Shown here piece by piece: positions 23,226-30,415 of a stretch of 31,005 nt of DNA. A program made the translations under genes and the position numbers. The stretch's first letter is position 1; each line of letters begins with the position of its first letter. The notes beneath the pieces were generated by a model. That model did no database searches and was not told the origin of the DNA. It worked only from the letters and a program-made list of their open reading frames with translations. This DNA is from CAYMCV01 sp964389005. GTDB taxonomy: Bacteria; Bacillota; Clostridia; Lachnospirales; Lachnospiraceae. The stretch covers positions 1-31,005 of the forward strand of contig CAYMCV010000016.1 in NCBI GenBank assembly GCA_964389005.1. The letters are read 5' to 3'.

Positions 23226-23649
23226 TTTTCTTCCTCCTCGTAAAATAAATTATGATGATTACCGACAAACATCCCAATATATATGCAACAATATCAAACA
23301 TATCAGGTGTTCCCGAAATAATCTCCAACTGTTGTAACAACTCAACAACTATTCCAAATAAGGAACATGACAAAAGTTTCCAAACTTCCTTTCGTCGAAA
23401 CAGAAAAAGTGCCTGAACCATGGACGTATAGGCCATGGACCACAAATAATCTGCACCAAAGCAAATAATGATTCTTGATAGAAAGTTTTGGGTAGTTATG
23501 GATGGTATCTTACATATATCTCCAATAATAGAATAGTAATAATTATTTTGATTCAAAAACAGATATATTCCAAAACCCATAATCAGAGCTACTATTGCCA
23601 ACCCTATACAACATAGGCGTTCTTTTAGATCCTTTGATATCCCTTTCAT
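23209..23649 (-). CDS. VanZ-like small membrane protein
   Basis: A 146-residue membrane protein with four probable helices (about 11-32, 58-82, 87-106 and 118-137). The segment GIVVELLQQLEIISGTPDMFDIVAYILG near the end is the signature of the VanZ superfamily; the founding member affects teicoplanin sensitivity, but most members have no known role. The ATG at 23649 has no strong ribosome-binding site. Its upstream region is the GCA(A)TGC array shared with the divergent ribbon-helix-helix gene, so it is a likely target of that protein. The DUF4352 gene overlaps its 3' end. Confidence 0.75.
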   Translation of the reverse strand: MKGISKDLKERLCCIGLAIVALIMGFGIYLFLNQNNYYYSIIGDICKIPSITTQNFLSRIIICFGADYLWSMAYTSMVQALFLFRRKEVWKLLSCSLFGIVVELLQQLEIISGTPDMFDIVAYILGCLSVIIIIYFTRRKKNEKEN

Positions 23650-23680
23650 TTAATCATCATATCATATTGTTTTTCTTGTG

Positions 23681-23764
23681 GCAATGCTATTTGCATTGCA
23701 TTTAGCAATTTTATAGCAAATGCTATACGCAATGCAGTTATTTGTCCTTATTTGCATTAACATT
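23681..23764. promoter_or_regulatory. operator-like array of GCA(A/T)TGC motifs
   Basis: Between the divergent VanZ-like and ribbon-helix-helix genes lie GCAATGC (23681), GCATTGC (23693), GCAATTT (23704), GCAAATGC (23716), GCAATGC (23729) and GCATTAA (23753). The first five start 11-13 bp apart; the last is 24 bp on. The first two form a perfect palindrome, GCAATGC-N5-GCATTGC. Spacing near one helical turn on both strands is what a dimeric ribbon-helix-helix repressor that binds cooperatively would need. Confidence 0.6.
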
Positions 23765-23785
23765 AGTATTATCGGAGGTTGGAAA

Positions 23786-23977
23786 ATGTCATTTCAAATT
23801 AAGCCAAATAAGAAAGAATCAGAAAACAAAACTATTCGCTTTCCATTACCTTTAATTGAAAAAATTGAAAGTGTAATTGGAAATCAAGATGTCACCTTTT
23901 CAAGTTTTGTATTACAAGCATGTGAGTATGCTCTTGAAAATATGGATACGGAAACCAATTCTACGCAAAGCAGATAG
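23786..23977 (+). CDS. small ribbon-helix-helix DNA-binding protein
   Basis: A 63-residue protein. KTIRFPLPLIEKIESVIG (about 15-32) followed by DVTFSSFVLQACEYALENM (about 35-53) fits a ribbon-helix-helix fold: one beta strand and two helices, as in Arc/CopG and YlcI/YnfO-type proteins. The ATG at 23786 follows CGGAGG at 7 nt spacing; the open frame extends 22 codons upstream, but that part would lie inside the operator-like array and has no ribosome-binding site. It probably represses itself and the divergent VanZ-like/DUF4352 pair through the motifs at 23681-23764. No toxin gene follows it. Confidence 0.75.
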   Translation: MSFQIKPNKKESENKTIRFPLPLIEKIESVIGNQDVTFSSFVLQACEYALENMDTETNSTQSR

Positions 23978-24076
23978 GTTTATGTAGTTGTATATGTAAA
24001 CCGAGTGAATACTTTTTATTTATGATTAAGGATTAGAGCTGGTTACTTTTTCACATAAACATAATTTGCAACACAA

Positions 24077-24123
24077 AGATGCAACTTAACCCGAAAAAAT
24101 GTGTTCCGAGTTAAGTCGCATCT
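24077..24123. terminator. long imperfect hairpin, probable terminator of the hydrolase gene
   Basis: AGATGCAACTTAACCCG (24077-24093) pairs with CGAGTTAAGTCGCATCT (24107-24123), 15 of 17 positions matching, with a 13-nt loop. On the minus strand it is followed by TTGTGTTG, a modest T-tract, some 40 bp beyond the stop at 24163. The stem is longer than usual for a terminator. Confidence 0.6.
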
Positions 24124-24162
24124 GCGCAATTCTCGTTTATTATATCACTCTTTCCCTATGCA

Positions 24163-24969
24163 TTACTTCACCAAGTACTCATATACCCTATCATAAAAAT
24201 CCTTGGCCTCTTCGTAAGCCGCGTGTCCCAGACCGCGATAGATAAATAACTCGCTTAGTTTGATTTTCTCCTTCATTTCATAGGAAGCATTCACCCCCAC
24301 CGTTTTATCTTCATCTCCGCCGATGATATATGTAGGACATACGATTTTATCTAATTCATCATAGGCATCAAACGCAAGGATGGCTTTGGCATTTACAAAG
24401 AATCGTTCATAGTTACGAGGTTTTCCTATCATCCCGATTATTGGATACATTTTCCTGTACTTTTTTAAATAATTCTCCGAATATCCCTTTTCCGCAGTAT
24501 CTATCATAAGGCTCTTATGGTCGCCGGCCTCTGCCATTTGTATCCATGTGCTGACAGCGCCCTGTATCGTTTCATTTACTTTTGGCGCAGATACGGTGAT
24601 GACAAGTTTCTCCACCAGTTCCTGATAATCGATTGCCATGAATTGCGCAATCATTCCGCCCTCAGAAACGCCGAGAATGCATGCTTTCGTGATTCCAAGT
24701 TTCTGCAACGCTGATGCCTGATCTGCTGCCATGTCTCGTATCGAATAGCCCTCCGGCATATCGTTCTTCCGGCTAAACATAAAAACTGTAAATTCATCAA
24801 AAAATTGTACATACGGTTTTGCCAGCATGAGCGCCTTCCCTTTTACCGTAAGTAATCCATCCGATAATCCGGGGAGAATTACCAATTTTTTACTTCCATG
24901 TCCAAATGAGACATAATACATATCCGTATCACCAATTTTTACACAACCGTTCTTTGCATTCCAACGCAT
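24163..24969 (-). CDS. alpha/beta hydrolase
   Basis: A 268-residue soluble hydrolase with a complete triad: nucleophile Ser102 in GVSEGG, acid Asp near 219-221 in IIGGDEDKTVG, and His249 in GLGHAAYEE. The oxyanion region LPGLSDGLL is at 32-40. Substrate unknown. ATG 24969 follows GGGAGC. It lies 67 bp downstream of the TetR-family gene in the same direction, so it is probably in the same transcript and under that repressor. No signal peptide. Confidence 0.88.
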   Translation of the reverse strand: MRWNAKNGCVKIGDTDMYYVSFGHGSKKLVILPGLSDGLLTVKGKALMLAKPYVQFFDEFTVFMFSRKNDMPEGYSIRDMAADQASALQKLGITKACILGVSEGGMIAQFMAIDYQELVEKLVITVSAPKVNETIQGAVSTWIQMAEAGDHKSLMIDTAEKGYSENYLKKYRKMYPIIGMIGKPRNYERFFVNAKAILAFDAYDELDKIVCPTYIIGGDEDKTVGVNASYEMKEKIKLSELFIYRGLGHAAYEEAKDFYDRVYEYLVK

Positions 24970-25036
24970 ATTTTTGCTCCCTTCTTACTATGAACACCGG
25001 TATACCGCAGCTTGCTTTATAGCGTTTGTCCTATGC

Positions 25037-25660
25037 TTATCCCCCAATACCTACCTTTAGAATCTCCAAGTAGCCTGTTAAGCCTTGCATGTATTGTTCT
25101 CTGAGCTGTTCAAAAGATTTCTGTTGCGTATCTGCTTTCTCAAGAAATTCTTTGTTATAACCTTCTAATACCCACTTTAAAACATCTGCAATTCTATCTA
25201 TATTGGCTTGAAAGCCTTCTTCCTCAATTCCCTTTAATAATTCGTAATATAGATTCTCGCCTTTGGTACTGTACCGCTCCAACATCTTTCTGCGAATTGA
25301 TGCATCGTTTTCTGCCACCGCACCGAGCACCAAACGCCCCTTCTCCGTGTTTCTCATGTACCACGTAATCTCCCAAGCCGAATACTCCATGATTCTTTGA
25401 AACAGCTTTGTGGATAAATCCTGCAAGCCATGCTCCATGTCTTTCATCATTTCCCCGGTTACAATATCCAGCAAATAAAAATACAAATCCTCTTTGCTTT
25501 CAAAATATTTGAACAAACTTCCTTTGCTGATACCGCATTCTTTGACAATTCTGTTTGTCGAAGCATTGATGAAACCGTTATGGGCAAATTCCGTAATAGA
25601 AACATGTATGATGTTTCTCTGTTTCTCTTCATCCAGGTGTAAAAATTGATTTGTTGGCAT
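25037..25660 (-). CDS. TetR-family transcriptional regulator
   Basis: A 207-residue regulator. The N-terminal DNA-binding domain (about 10-57) reads NIIHVSITEFAHNGFINAST, then IVKECGISKGSLFKYFESKEDLYFYLL, the standard TetR helix-turn-helix. The C-terminal part is helical and ligand-specific, with no recognisable ligand. ATG 25660 follows GGAGGA. It is most likely autoregulated: the transcript from 25923-25951 starts inside a palindrome typical of TetR operators, and a second palindrome lies 40 bp before its start codon. The hydrolase gene downstream is the obvious co-regulated gene. Confidence 0.9.
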   Translation of the reverse strand: MPTNQFLHLDEEKQRNIIHVSITEFAHNGFINASTNRIVKECGISKGSLFKYFESKEDLYFYLLDIVTGEMMKDMEHGLQDLSTKLFQRIMEYSAWEITWYMRNTEKGRLVLGAVAENDASIRRKMLERYSTKGENLYYELLKGIEEEGFQANIDRIADVLKWVLEGYNKEFLEKADTQQKSFEQLREQYMQGLTGYLEILKVGIGG

Positions 25661-25699
25661 TTTTATCCTCCATAATAGTCTTTATTTTACTTGTCATCA

Positions 25700-25719
25700 A
25701 CTTATTTTCTGTAATAAGT
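25700..25719. promoter_or_regulatory. palindrome upstream of the TetR gene
   Basis: ACTTATT-N6-AATAAGT, perfect 7-bp arms. It could be a second TetR operator or a control element of a local promoter; its sequence differs from the GTGACC palindrome, so one protein binding both is not expected. Confidence 0.45.
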
Positions 25720-25822
25720 AATTTCCTTTTTAAACACGTATTTTGAGTCAATATTCCAATGATTGTCCACATGGAAAGTTCATTTCAGTACCACTCATAA
25801 TAGTGTTGTGCCGATATTCTCA

Positions 25823-25885
25823 TTACCGCACGCATAATTGTATTAACCAATTTCCACTTCTGCACAATATGCAGTTTATCGTCAT
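25823..25885 (-). other. 20-codon ORF behind the TetR promoter, possible remnant
   Basis: Minus strand: GGAGGAG, then ATG at 25885 and 20 codons (MTINCILCRSGNWLIQLCVR) before TAA at 25823. It is the first ORF after the strong promoter, with an excellent ribosome-binding site, yet the product matches nothing I know. About 160 bp without a gene follow before the TetR gene. It could be a leader peptide or the start of a lost gene. Confidence 0.3.
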
Positions 25886-25902
25886 TTCTCCTCCCCATAG
25901 AG

Positions 25903-25918
25903 GTGACCACTCGGTCAC
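25903..25918. promoter_or_regulatory. TetR-type operator
   Basis: GTGACC-ACTC-GGTCAC on the plus strand: perfect 6-bp arms with a 4-bp centre, the form seen at many TetR-family operators. It covers the predicted start site of the promoter at 25923-25951, so binding would block transcription. Confidence 0.72.
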
Positions 25919-25922
25919 TCCT

Positions 25923-25951
25923 AGTATAAATTCCTTTAGCAGCTTTGTCAA
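25923..25951 (-). promoter_or_regulatory. near-consensus promoter of the TetR/hydrolase unit
   Basis: Minus strand: -35 TTGACA (25951-25946), 17-bp spacer, -10 TATACT (25928-25923); start expected near 25916. Between here and the TetR start there is a leader of about 255 nt without a convincing gene apart from the 20-codon ORF. Confidence 0.85.
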
Positions 25952-25959
25952 TCAAAGAA

Positions 25960-26781
25960 CTAAATCAAAAATCTTTTGATATACTTTTCTATTGTAACCG
26001 TATCCAATGGACGCTTGGAGGTTTCATGTGTTACAATTAGTCTGTCTCCAATAATGATATCATTTTTCTGATACATCTCAATTTTCCTCAATGCCTTATC
26101 ACAATAGTCCGACTGATCCATCATTCCCATATGTTCCCAGAATTTCTCTTTTCGATTCTGCTTGCTTAACACAGTAAAATCCGGATGTACCAGTCCCATA
26201 CCTACCAAAGAGATTGGGTACTCATATCGATAAGGAACTTGATACATATTTAGCATATCTGCAATTATTTTTTCGGATTTTGATCTGACACGCTCTCCCC
26301 TATTTGTATATATCTCAGCCACTCCCTCTGCAAACGGTTTACCTTTGTACTCTTTGCTAAGCCACTGTCTGATATACTCTTCATCTGAAAAAACTCTTGG
26401 TGTAACAATTTTTTGCCTATGTGTACTCATATTCAAATATAGATTCTGTAATTCATCATCCGGATATAAGGATAAATCCCTTTGTATCATATACAATCTC
26501 TTCTTTGCTGTCTCCAACAGTCTAAAGTCATAATCTCTTTGTGCTAAGGCAGATGCAAACATCCGGTCCTTTTTTCGGATATATTTTTCTTTTAGCCTTA
26601 ATCCTTTTAGACTTGTTGGCTGAAAATAGTAATCAACAGTCGTTTTGCTTGATGATATCCGCAAGTGTCCTTCCGGGATCTTTTCATTTTTATATATAGC
26701 GCTGCTGTCGGTAGTAATATCGTTAATCAGTTTTAAAAGTTCCTTCTCTTCTCTTAATAATGCTTCTCGCAAATTACTCAT
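25960..26781 (-). CDS. PD-(D/E)XK nuclease-like protein
   Basis: A 273-residue soluble protein. The N-terminal 130 residues are helical and charged (EALLREEKELLKLINDI; ALAQRDYDFRLLETAKKRLY). The C-terminal half carries a PD-(D/E)XK-type pattern: Glu170 in RSKSEKIIADML, then YRYEYPISL, Asp201 in VHPDFTVL, Glu216 with His217 in KFWEHMGMMD, followed by a Tyr and KIEMYQKNDIIIGDRLIVT. The WEHxGxxD form, with His in place of the usual Lys, is common in proteins of this superfamily linked to helicases and restriction, but there is no helicase or methylase partner here. The ATG at 26781 has an AAGG site. It lies directly downstream of the 53-bp tandem repeats. Confidence 0.65.
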   Translation of the reverse strand: MSNLREALLREEKELLKLINDITTDSSAIYKNEKIPEGHLRISSSKTTVDYYFQPTSLKGLRLKEKYIRKKDRMFASALAQRDYDFRLLETAKKRLYMIQRDLSLYPDDELQNLYLNMSTHRQKIVTPRVFSDEEYIRQWLSKEYKGKPFAEGVAEIYTNRGERVRSKSEKIIADMLNMYQVPYRYEYPISLVGMGLVHPDFTVLSKQNRKEKFWEHMGMMDQSDYCDKALRKIEMYQKNDIIIGDRLIVTHETSKRPLDTVTIEKYIKRFLI

Positions 26782-26831
26782 ACCTTATACCCCTTTCTTA
26801 ATCATTGATGTTTACCGCTTAACCTGTTTTC

Positions 26832-27330
26832 TTATAACTTCTCGGGGGTGTATCCAGAAGGATTTTACCGCCCTACTTGACTATTTCCTGCTTTTCGGGG
26901 GTGTTTCCAGTCCAATTTTACCACCCATCTTGACTATTTCCTGCTTCTCGGTGGTTTTTCCAGAAGGATTTTACCGCCCTACTTGACTATTTCCTGCTTC
27001 TCGGGGGTTTTTCCAGAAGGATTTTACCGCCCTGCTTGACTATTTCCTGCTTCTCGGGGGTGTTTCCAGTCCAATTTTACCACCCCACTTGACCATTTCC
27101 CACTTCTCGGGGGTGTTTCCAGAAGGATTTTACCATCCAACTTAACCATTTCCCACTTCTCGGTGGTATTTCCAGTCCAATTTTACCGCCCAACTTGACC
27201 ATTCCCTGCTTCTCCATAGGTATTATCTGGTAAAAATCACCTCCTATCATGGATGTACCTTACTCCTTATGGGCATTTTCTAAAAACCCCTATCGCCCTG
27301 CCTTACCATTATTTCTTATCGGGATAAAAA
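26832..27330. repeat. 53-bp tandem repeat array, decaying toward its right end
   Basis: The mark TCGG recurs at 26842, 26895, 26948, 27001, 27054, 27107 and 27160, exactly every 53 bp, and the same phase continues at 27213 (decayed) and 27319. Seven copies are good; two to three more are degenerate. Each unit has the order TTCTCGGGGGTGTTTCCAG, a 5-bp switch (AAGGA or TCCAA), TTTTACC, CGCC, and CTTGACTATTTCC. Switch order from left is A, B, A, A, B, A, B. On the minus strand many units can form a small stem between GGGTG-type and CACCC-type segments around GTAAAAT...GGAAA. The period is not a multiple of three, so it is non-coding. Confidence 0.92.
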
Positions 27331-27350
27331 CTGAATAAAGAAGAATGAAG

Positions 27351-27388
27351 ATCATTTTCCGTACCGGAAGTTCGATACGGAAAATGAT
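27351..27388. repeat. perfect 13-bp inverted repeat
   Basis: ATCATTTTCCGTA (27351-27363) and TACGGAAAATGAT (27376-27388) with a 12-nt loop. No T-run follows on either strand. It lies at the right border of the repeat region, about 170 bp past the stop of the alcohol dehydrogenase gene at 27562, so it could end that transcript or mark the edge of an inserted segment. The remaining stretch 27389-27561 shows nothing I can name. Confidence 0.7.
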
Positions 27389-27561
27389 TAGACTTAATTT
27401 GATTAATAAGATGATATAACATTGAACATAATTTTTCGCGATACTCCAGCAAACCACTTAAAGGATATCATGGTCATTTGGAAAAGTAAATGAATAATTT
27501 CATCGTTATATGTCTGTCATCCATGAATATGACAGGTCAGTATAAAAGAAATGTATATCCA

Positions 27562-28734
27562 TTACCGATAGGATCTCTCAAAAATCCCTGCCACATCCTC
27601 ATCTGTCATTTCACAAGGATTTGCAGCATACAATCCTCCCATCGTCTCACGAGCATTTACAGCAAGTGTCATACACTCATCCTTACAGAATCCGTAATCA
27701 CTCATCTTAAGGTCTGCAACACCACATGCCTCCTGGAGTTTTACAAGTGCATCGATGAAATCTTGTGCACCGCAAGGATTGGTCACGCCCATTGCCTTCG
27801 CCATTTTAATAAATCTGTCATCGCAAGCATGACGATCCACGAAGAACTGTGCAAACTCCTTTGATATAATGATAAGTCCGGCTCCATGTTGCAGATTCCT
27901 GTGATAAGCACTCATCGCATGCTCCATTGAGTGCTGTGCCGTTGTACTGGTCAGTTGCATGGTAATACCGGCCATCGTACTTGCGTAAGCCACATGTTCT
28001 CTTGCTTCCAAATCCGCTCCGTTTGCAACCGCCCTTGGAAGATATTTCGCAATATTTTCAATCGCCGATAACGCAATTGCCTCCGATAATTCATTTAATG
28101 AAGTTGACATCATGACCTCTGTGTTATGAAACAGCGCATCAAATCCCTGGAATGCCGTATATTTGGCCGGAACCGTAACCATAAAAGTAGGATCTACGAC
28201 TGCAATGACAGGTTTGCATGCCGGATTACCGAATCCAATCTTCTCATGTGTGTCCTCTTTACAGATAACTCCCCATTCATTCATCTCCGAACCGGTTCCA
28301 GAGGAGGTCGCTATGGTAATGATCGGTAGCGGTTTTTCCACCAGCGGTTGCGCTTTGCCGGTTCCGCCACATACATAATCCCACAGTCTTCCGGGATTTG
28401 TTGCCATAACAGATACCGCAACGGAAGAATCAAGAACCGCGCCACCGCCAAGCGCAACAATAAAGTCACAATTATTTTCTTTGGCGAAGGATCCGGCCTC
28501 CTCGCATACCTCCATCAGTGAATTTTCCATAATTCCCGCAAATTCTGCATACGTAACACCGGCCATTCTAAGCTGCTCTATGGTTTTGTCGTAAGAACCG
28601 TTATGATGTACCGACTGCCCGTTTGACAACAGCAAAAGCGCCTTTTTCCCGGGCATTTCTTCATTGTGCAGTTGCTCAATCATTCCTTTCCCAAATAGCA
28701 ATTTCGTTGGGTTGTTAAAAATAAAATTCATCAT
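27562..28734 (-). CDS. iron-containing alcohol dehydrogenase
   Basis: A 390-residue NAD(P)-dependent alcohol dehydrogenase of the group III (iron-type) family, butanol-dehydrogenase/YqhD-like, which interconverts aldehydes or ketones and alcohols. The nucleotide-binding GGGAVLDSS is at 96-104, with SSGTGSEM at 144-151. The metal ligands are all present: Asp199 and His203 in GFDALFH, His272 in SMEHAM and His283 in LQHGAG. Length is as expected. The tandem ATG at 28734 lies 9 nt after GGAGG. Third gene after flavodoxin and aldo/keto reductase, presumably co-transcribed. Preferred substrate cannot be read from sequence. Confidence 0.93.
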   Translation of the reverse strand: MMNFIFNNPTKLLFGKGMIEQLHNEEMPGKKALLLLSNGQSVHHNGSYDKTIEQLRMAGVTYAEFAGIMENSLMEVCEEAGSFAKENNCDFIVALGGGAVLDSSVAVSVMATNPGRLWDYVCGGTGKAQPLVEKPLPIITIATSSGTGSEMNEWGVICKEDTHEKIGFGNPACKPVIAVVDPTFMVTVPAKYTAFQGFDALFHNTEVMMSTSLNELSEAIALSAIENIAKYLPRAVANGADLEAREHVAYASTMAGITMQLTSTTAQHSMEHAMSAYHRNLQHGAGLIIISKEFAQFFVDRHACDDRFIKMAKAMGVTNPCGAQDFIDALVKLQEACGVADLKMSDYGFCKDECMTLAVNARETMGGLYAANPCEMTDEDVAGIFERSYR

Positions 28735-28784
28735 ATTCCTATACCTCCGCTTTATTATTTATACTTTTTAGCTAAAAATAACAA

Positions 28785-29786
28785 TTACTTTCCTGTTCTG
28801 CCAGTCCCCGTTTCCTCGGGATTCTGATTGATTGCCCCAACAATCGGATGCGGCACATACATTTCTTCCAAATACTCTACATCCTCCTGCGAAAGTTCAA
28901 TCTGCAAAGCACCGACCGCATCATCGATATAGCCTGTTTTGGTCGCCCCAATAATCGGGGATGCAATCCCCTTCTTCCATTGCCATGCCAATGCAATCTG
29001 AGACATTTTACATTGATAACGTTCTGCCAACTCCTGTACTCGCTTCACGATTTGCATATCCTGTTCTTCCATGCGATCATACTTGCCCCTTGCCACACGA
29101 TCGGTTTGGCTGCGAAGGGAATCCGTATTCCATACGGGTCTTGATAAATGGCCTGCGGCTAATGGACTATACGGCATTAGCGATACATTCATCTGTTTGC
29201 AAATGGGAATCATTTCTCTCTCATCCTCTCGATAGAGAAGACTATAATGGTTCTCCATAACGGAAAATGGCGTAATTCCAAGTTCTCGTGCCACCAGTTG
29301 CATATTATGGAACTGATATCCATACATGGCAGATGCGCCAATTGCCCGAACTTTACCTGATTCAACCAACGAATGAAGTGCCTCCATGGTTTCTTCAATG
29401 CTTGTGTCATAATCAAATCTATGAATGATATATAGATCCAGATAATCCGTTCCAAGTCGTCGCAACGTTCCCTCAATCTCTCTCATAATCGCCGTTTTCG
29501 ATAAGTGCCCTTCGTTAAAATACACCTTGGATGCAATCACTACCTTATCTCTTGCAACACTCTTTTTCAGCGCCTTTCCCAAGTATTCCTCACTGGTTCC
29601 GGCAGAATAACAATTGGCGGTATCAAAAAAAGTAATTCCCGCATCAAGTGCATGTCTGATAACTCTCTCACTTTCTTCTTCGTTCAATGTCCAATCATGC
29701 ATCGTTCCGGCCTTCCCAAAACTCATGCATCCAACGCAAAGTTTAGACACCTCAATCTCCGTATTTCCTAATTTAACATACTGCAT
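28785..29786 (-). CDS. aldo/keto reductase
   Basis: A 333-residue NAD(P)H-dependent reductase of carbonyl compounds. The catalytic tetrad is complete: Asp55 and Tyr60 in FFDTANCY, Lys87 in VIASKVYF, His122 in LYIIHRFDY. The C-terminal cofactor-binding IASPIIGATKTGYIDDAV is present. ATG 29786 (MQYVKLGNTEIEVS) is preferred because AAGGAAGGTGG lies upstream; the frame is open to 29822, but that would overlap the flavodoxin gene. It sits 17 bp after the flavodoxin stop, within the same unit. Confidence 0.93.
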   Translation of the reverse strand: MQYVKLGNTEIEVSKLCVGCMSFGKAGTMHDWTLNEEESERVIRHALDAGITFFDTANCYSAGTSEEYLGKALKKSVARDKVVIASKVYFNEGHLSKTAIMREIEGTLRRLGTDYLDLYIIHRFDYDTSIEETMEALHSLVESGKVRAIGASAMYGYQFHNMQLVARELGITPFSVMENHYSLLYREDEREMIPICKQMNVSLMPYSPLAAGHLSRPVWNTDSLRSQTDRVARGKYDRMEEQDMQIVKRVQELAERYQCKMSQIALAWQWKKGIASPIIGATKTGYIDDAVGALQIELSQEDVEYLEEMYVPHPIVGAINQNPEETGTGRTGK

Positions 29787-29803
29787 ACGCAAGTCCACCT
29801 TCC

Positions 29804-30274
29804 TTACAATTCTTTTACCCAATCTGCAATCTCTTGTCTTCCCGCTCTGTTAAAAAGCCTACCTTCGCAAAATGTCGCTTGCGGCGCGGAGGGTTGCAAT
29901 TCCTTAATCGTATTCCCAAATCCGCTTCCGCCTGATGTCGCAAACAGGATAATCTTTTTATCTGTAAAATCATACTTCTCTAAAAAAGTATTAACAATTG
30001 TCGGCGCAACATACCACCAAATCGGAAACCCAAGAATGATTTCATCATAGGCATCCATTTGAATATCGACATCTGCCATCTCCGGTCTGATTTTCTTGTC
30101 ATTCATCTCGATACTGCTCCTGGACTGCTTATCCATCCAATCCAAATCCGCTTTTGTATAGAGCTGTTTCGGCGCGATTTCAAATAGTTCGTAATTTCCT
30201 GCATCCGCAATCATTTCCGCTACCTTTTTTGTAACCCCACTTGCGCTAAAAAATGCTACCAACCGTTTTTTCAT
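29804..30274 (-). CDS. flavodoxin
   Basis: A 156-residue flavodoxin-like FMN protein, an electron carrier. The phosphate-binding loop is FSASGVTKKVAEMI (about 8-21), and the flavin-contacting GFPIWWYVAPTIVNTFLEKYDF and FATSGGSGFGNT segments are those of clostridial flavodoxins near aldo/keto reductases. ATG 30274 follows AGGAGG; the open frame runs to 30301 without a site. It is the first gene of the redox unit, driven from 30370-30397. Confidence 0.92.
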   Translation of the reverse strand: MKKRLVAFFSASGVTKKVAEMIADAGNYELFEIAPKQLYTKADLDWMDKQSRSSIEMNDKKIRPEMADVDIQMDAYDEIILGFPIWWYVAPTIVNTFLEKYDFTDKKIILFATSGGSGFGNTIKELQPSAPQATFCEGRLFNRAGRQEIADWVKEL

Positions 30275-30369
30275 CCTATGATTCCTCCTGTCATTATCCA
30301 ATTATTGTTATCTTTCGCCAATTGTATCAAAATAAAAGCGCAAGATATTCTTTGTTATCCTACACTTTT

Positions 30370-30397
30370 ATTATAAACGCATTATCTATTATGTCTA
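30370..30397 (-). promoter_or_regulatory. promoter of the flavodoxin/AKR/ADH unit
   Basis: Minus strand: -35 TAGACA (30397-30392), 16-bp spacer, -10 TATAAT (30375-30370). The start near 30363 gives a leader of about 90 nt. It lies just after the LysR stop, so LysR is probably a separate unit that may act here. Confidence 0.72.
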
Positions 30398-30415
30398 ATA
30401 CTTATATTGCATGCA

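Noticed and set aside
23786..23977. Antitoxin of a toxin-antitoxin pair
   Set aside because: The ribbon-helix-helix protein has no small partner gene downstream; the next gene is on the opposite strand and encodes a hydrolase.
25743..25979. 78-codon plus-strand ORF between the TetR and nuclease-like genes
   Set aside because: It runs antisense to a near-consensus promoter and operator, has no ribosome-binding site and no recognisable domain.
26645..26986. 113-codon plus-strand ORF running into the 53-bp repeats
   Set aside because: Antisense to the nuclease-like gene; the repeat period is not a multiple of three, so the repeats cannot be a protein repeat.
26832..27330. CRISPR array
   Set aside because: The whole 53-bp unit is conserved; there are no unique spacers alternating with repeats, and no cas genes nearby.
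27490..27864. 124-codon plus-strand ORF
   Set aside because: Mostly antisense to the alcohol dehydrogenase gene, with no ribosome-binding site.
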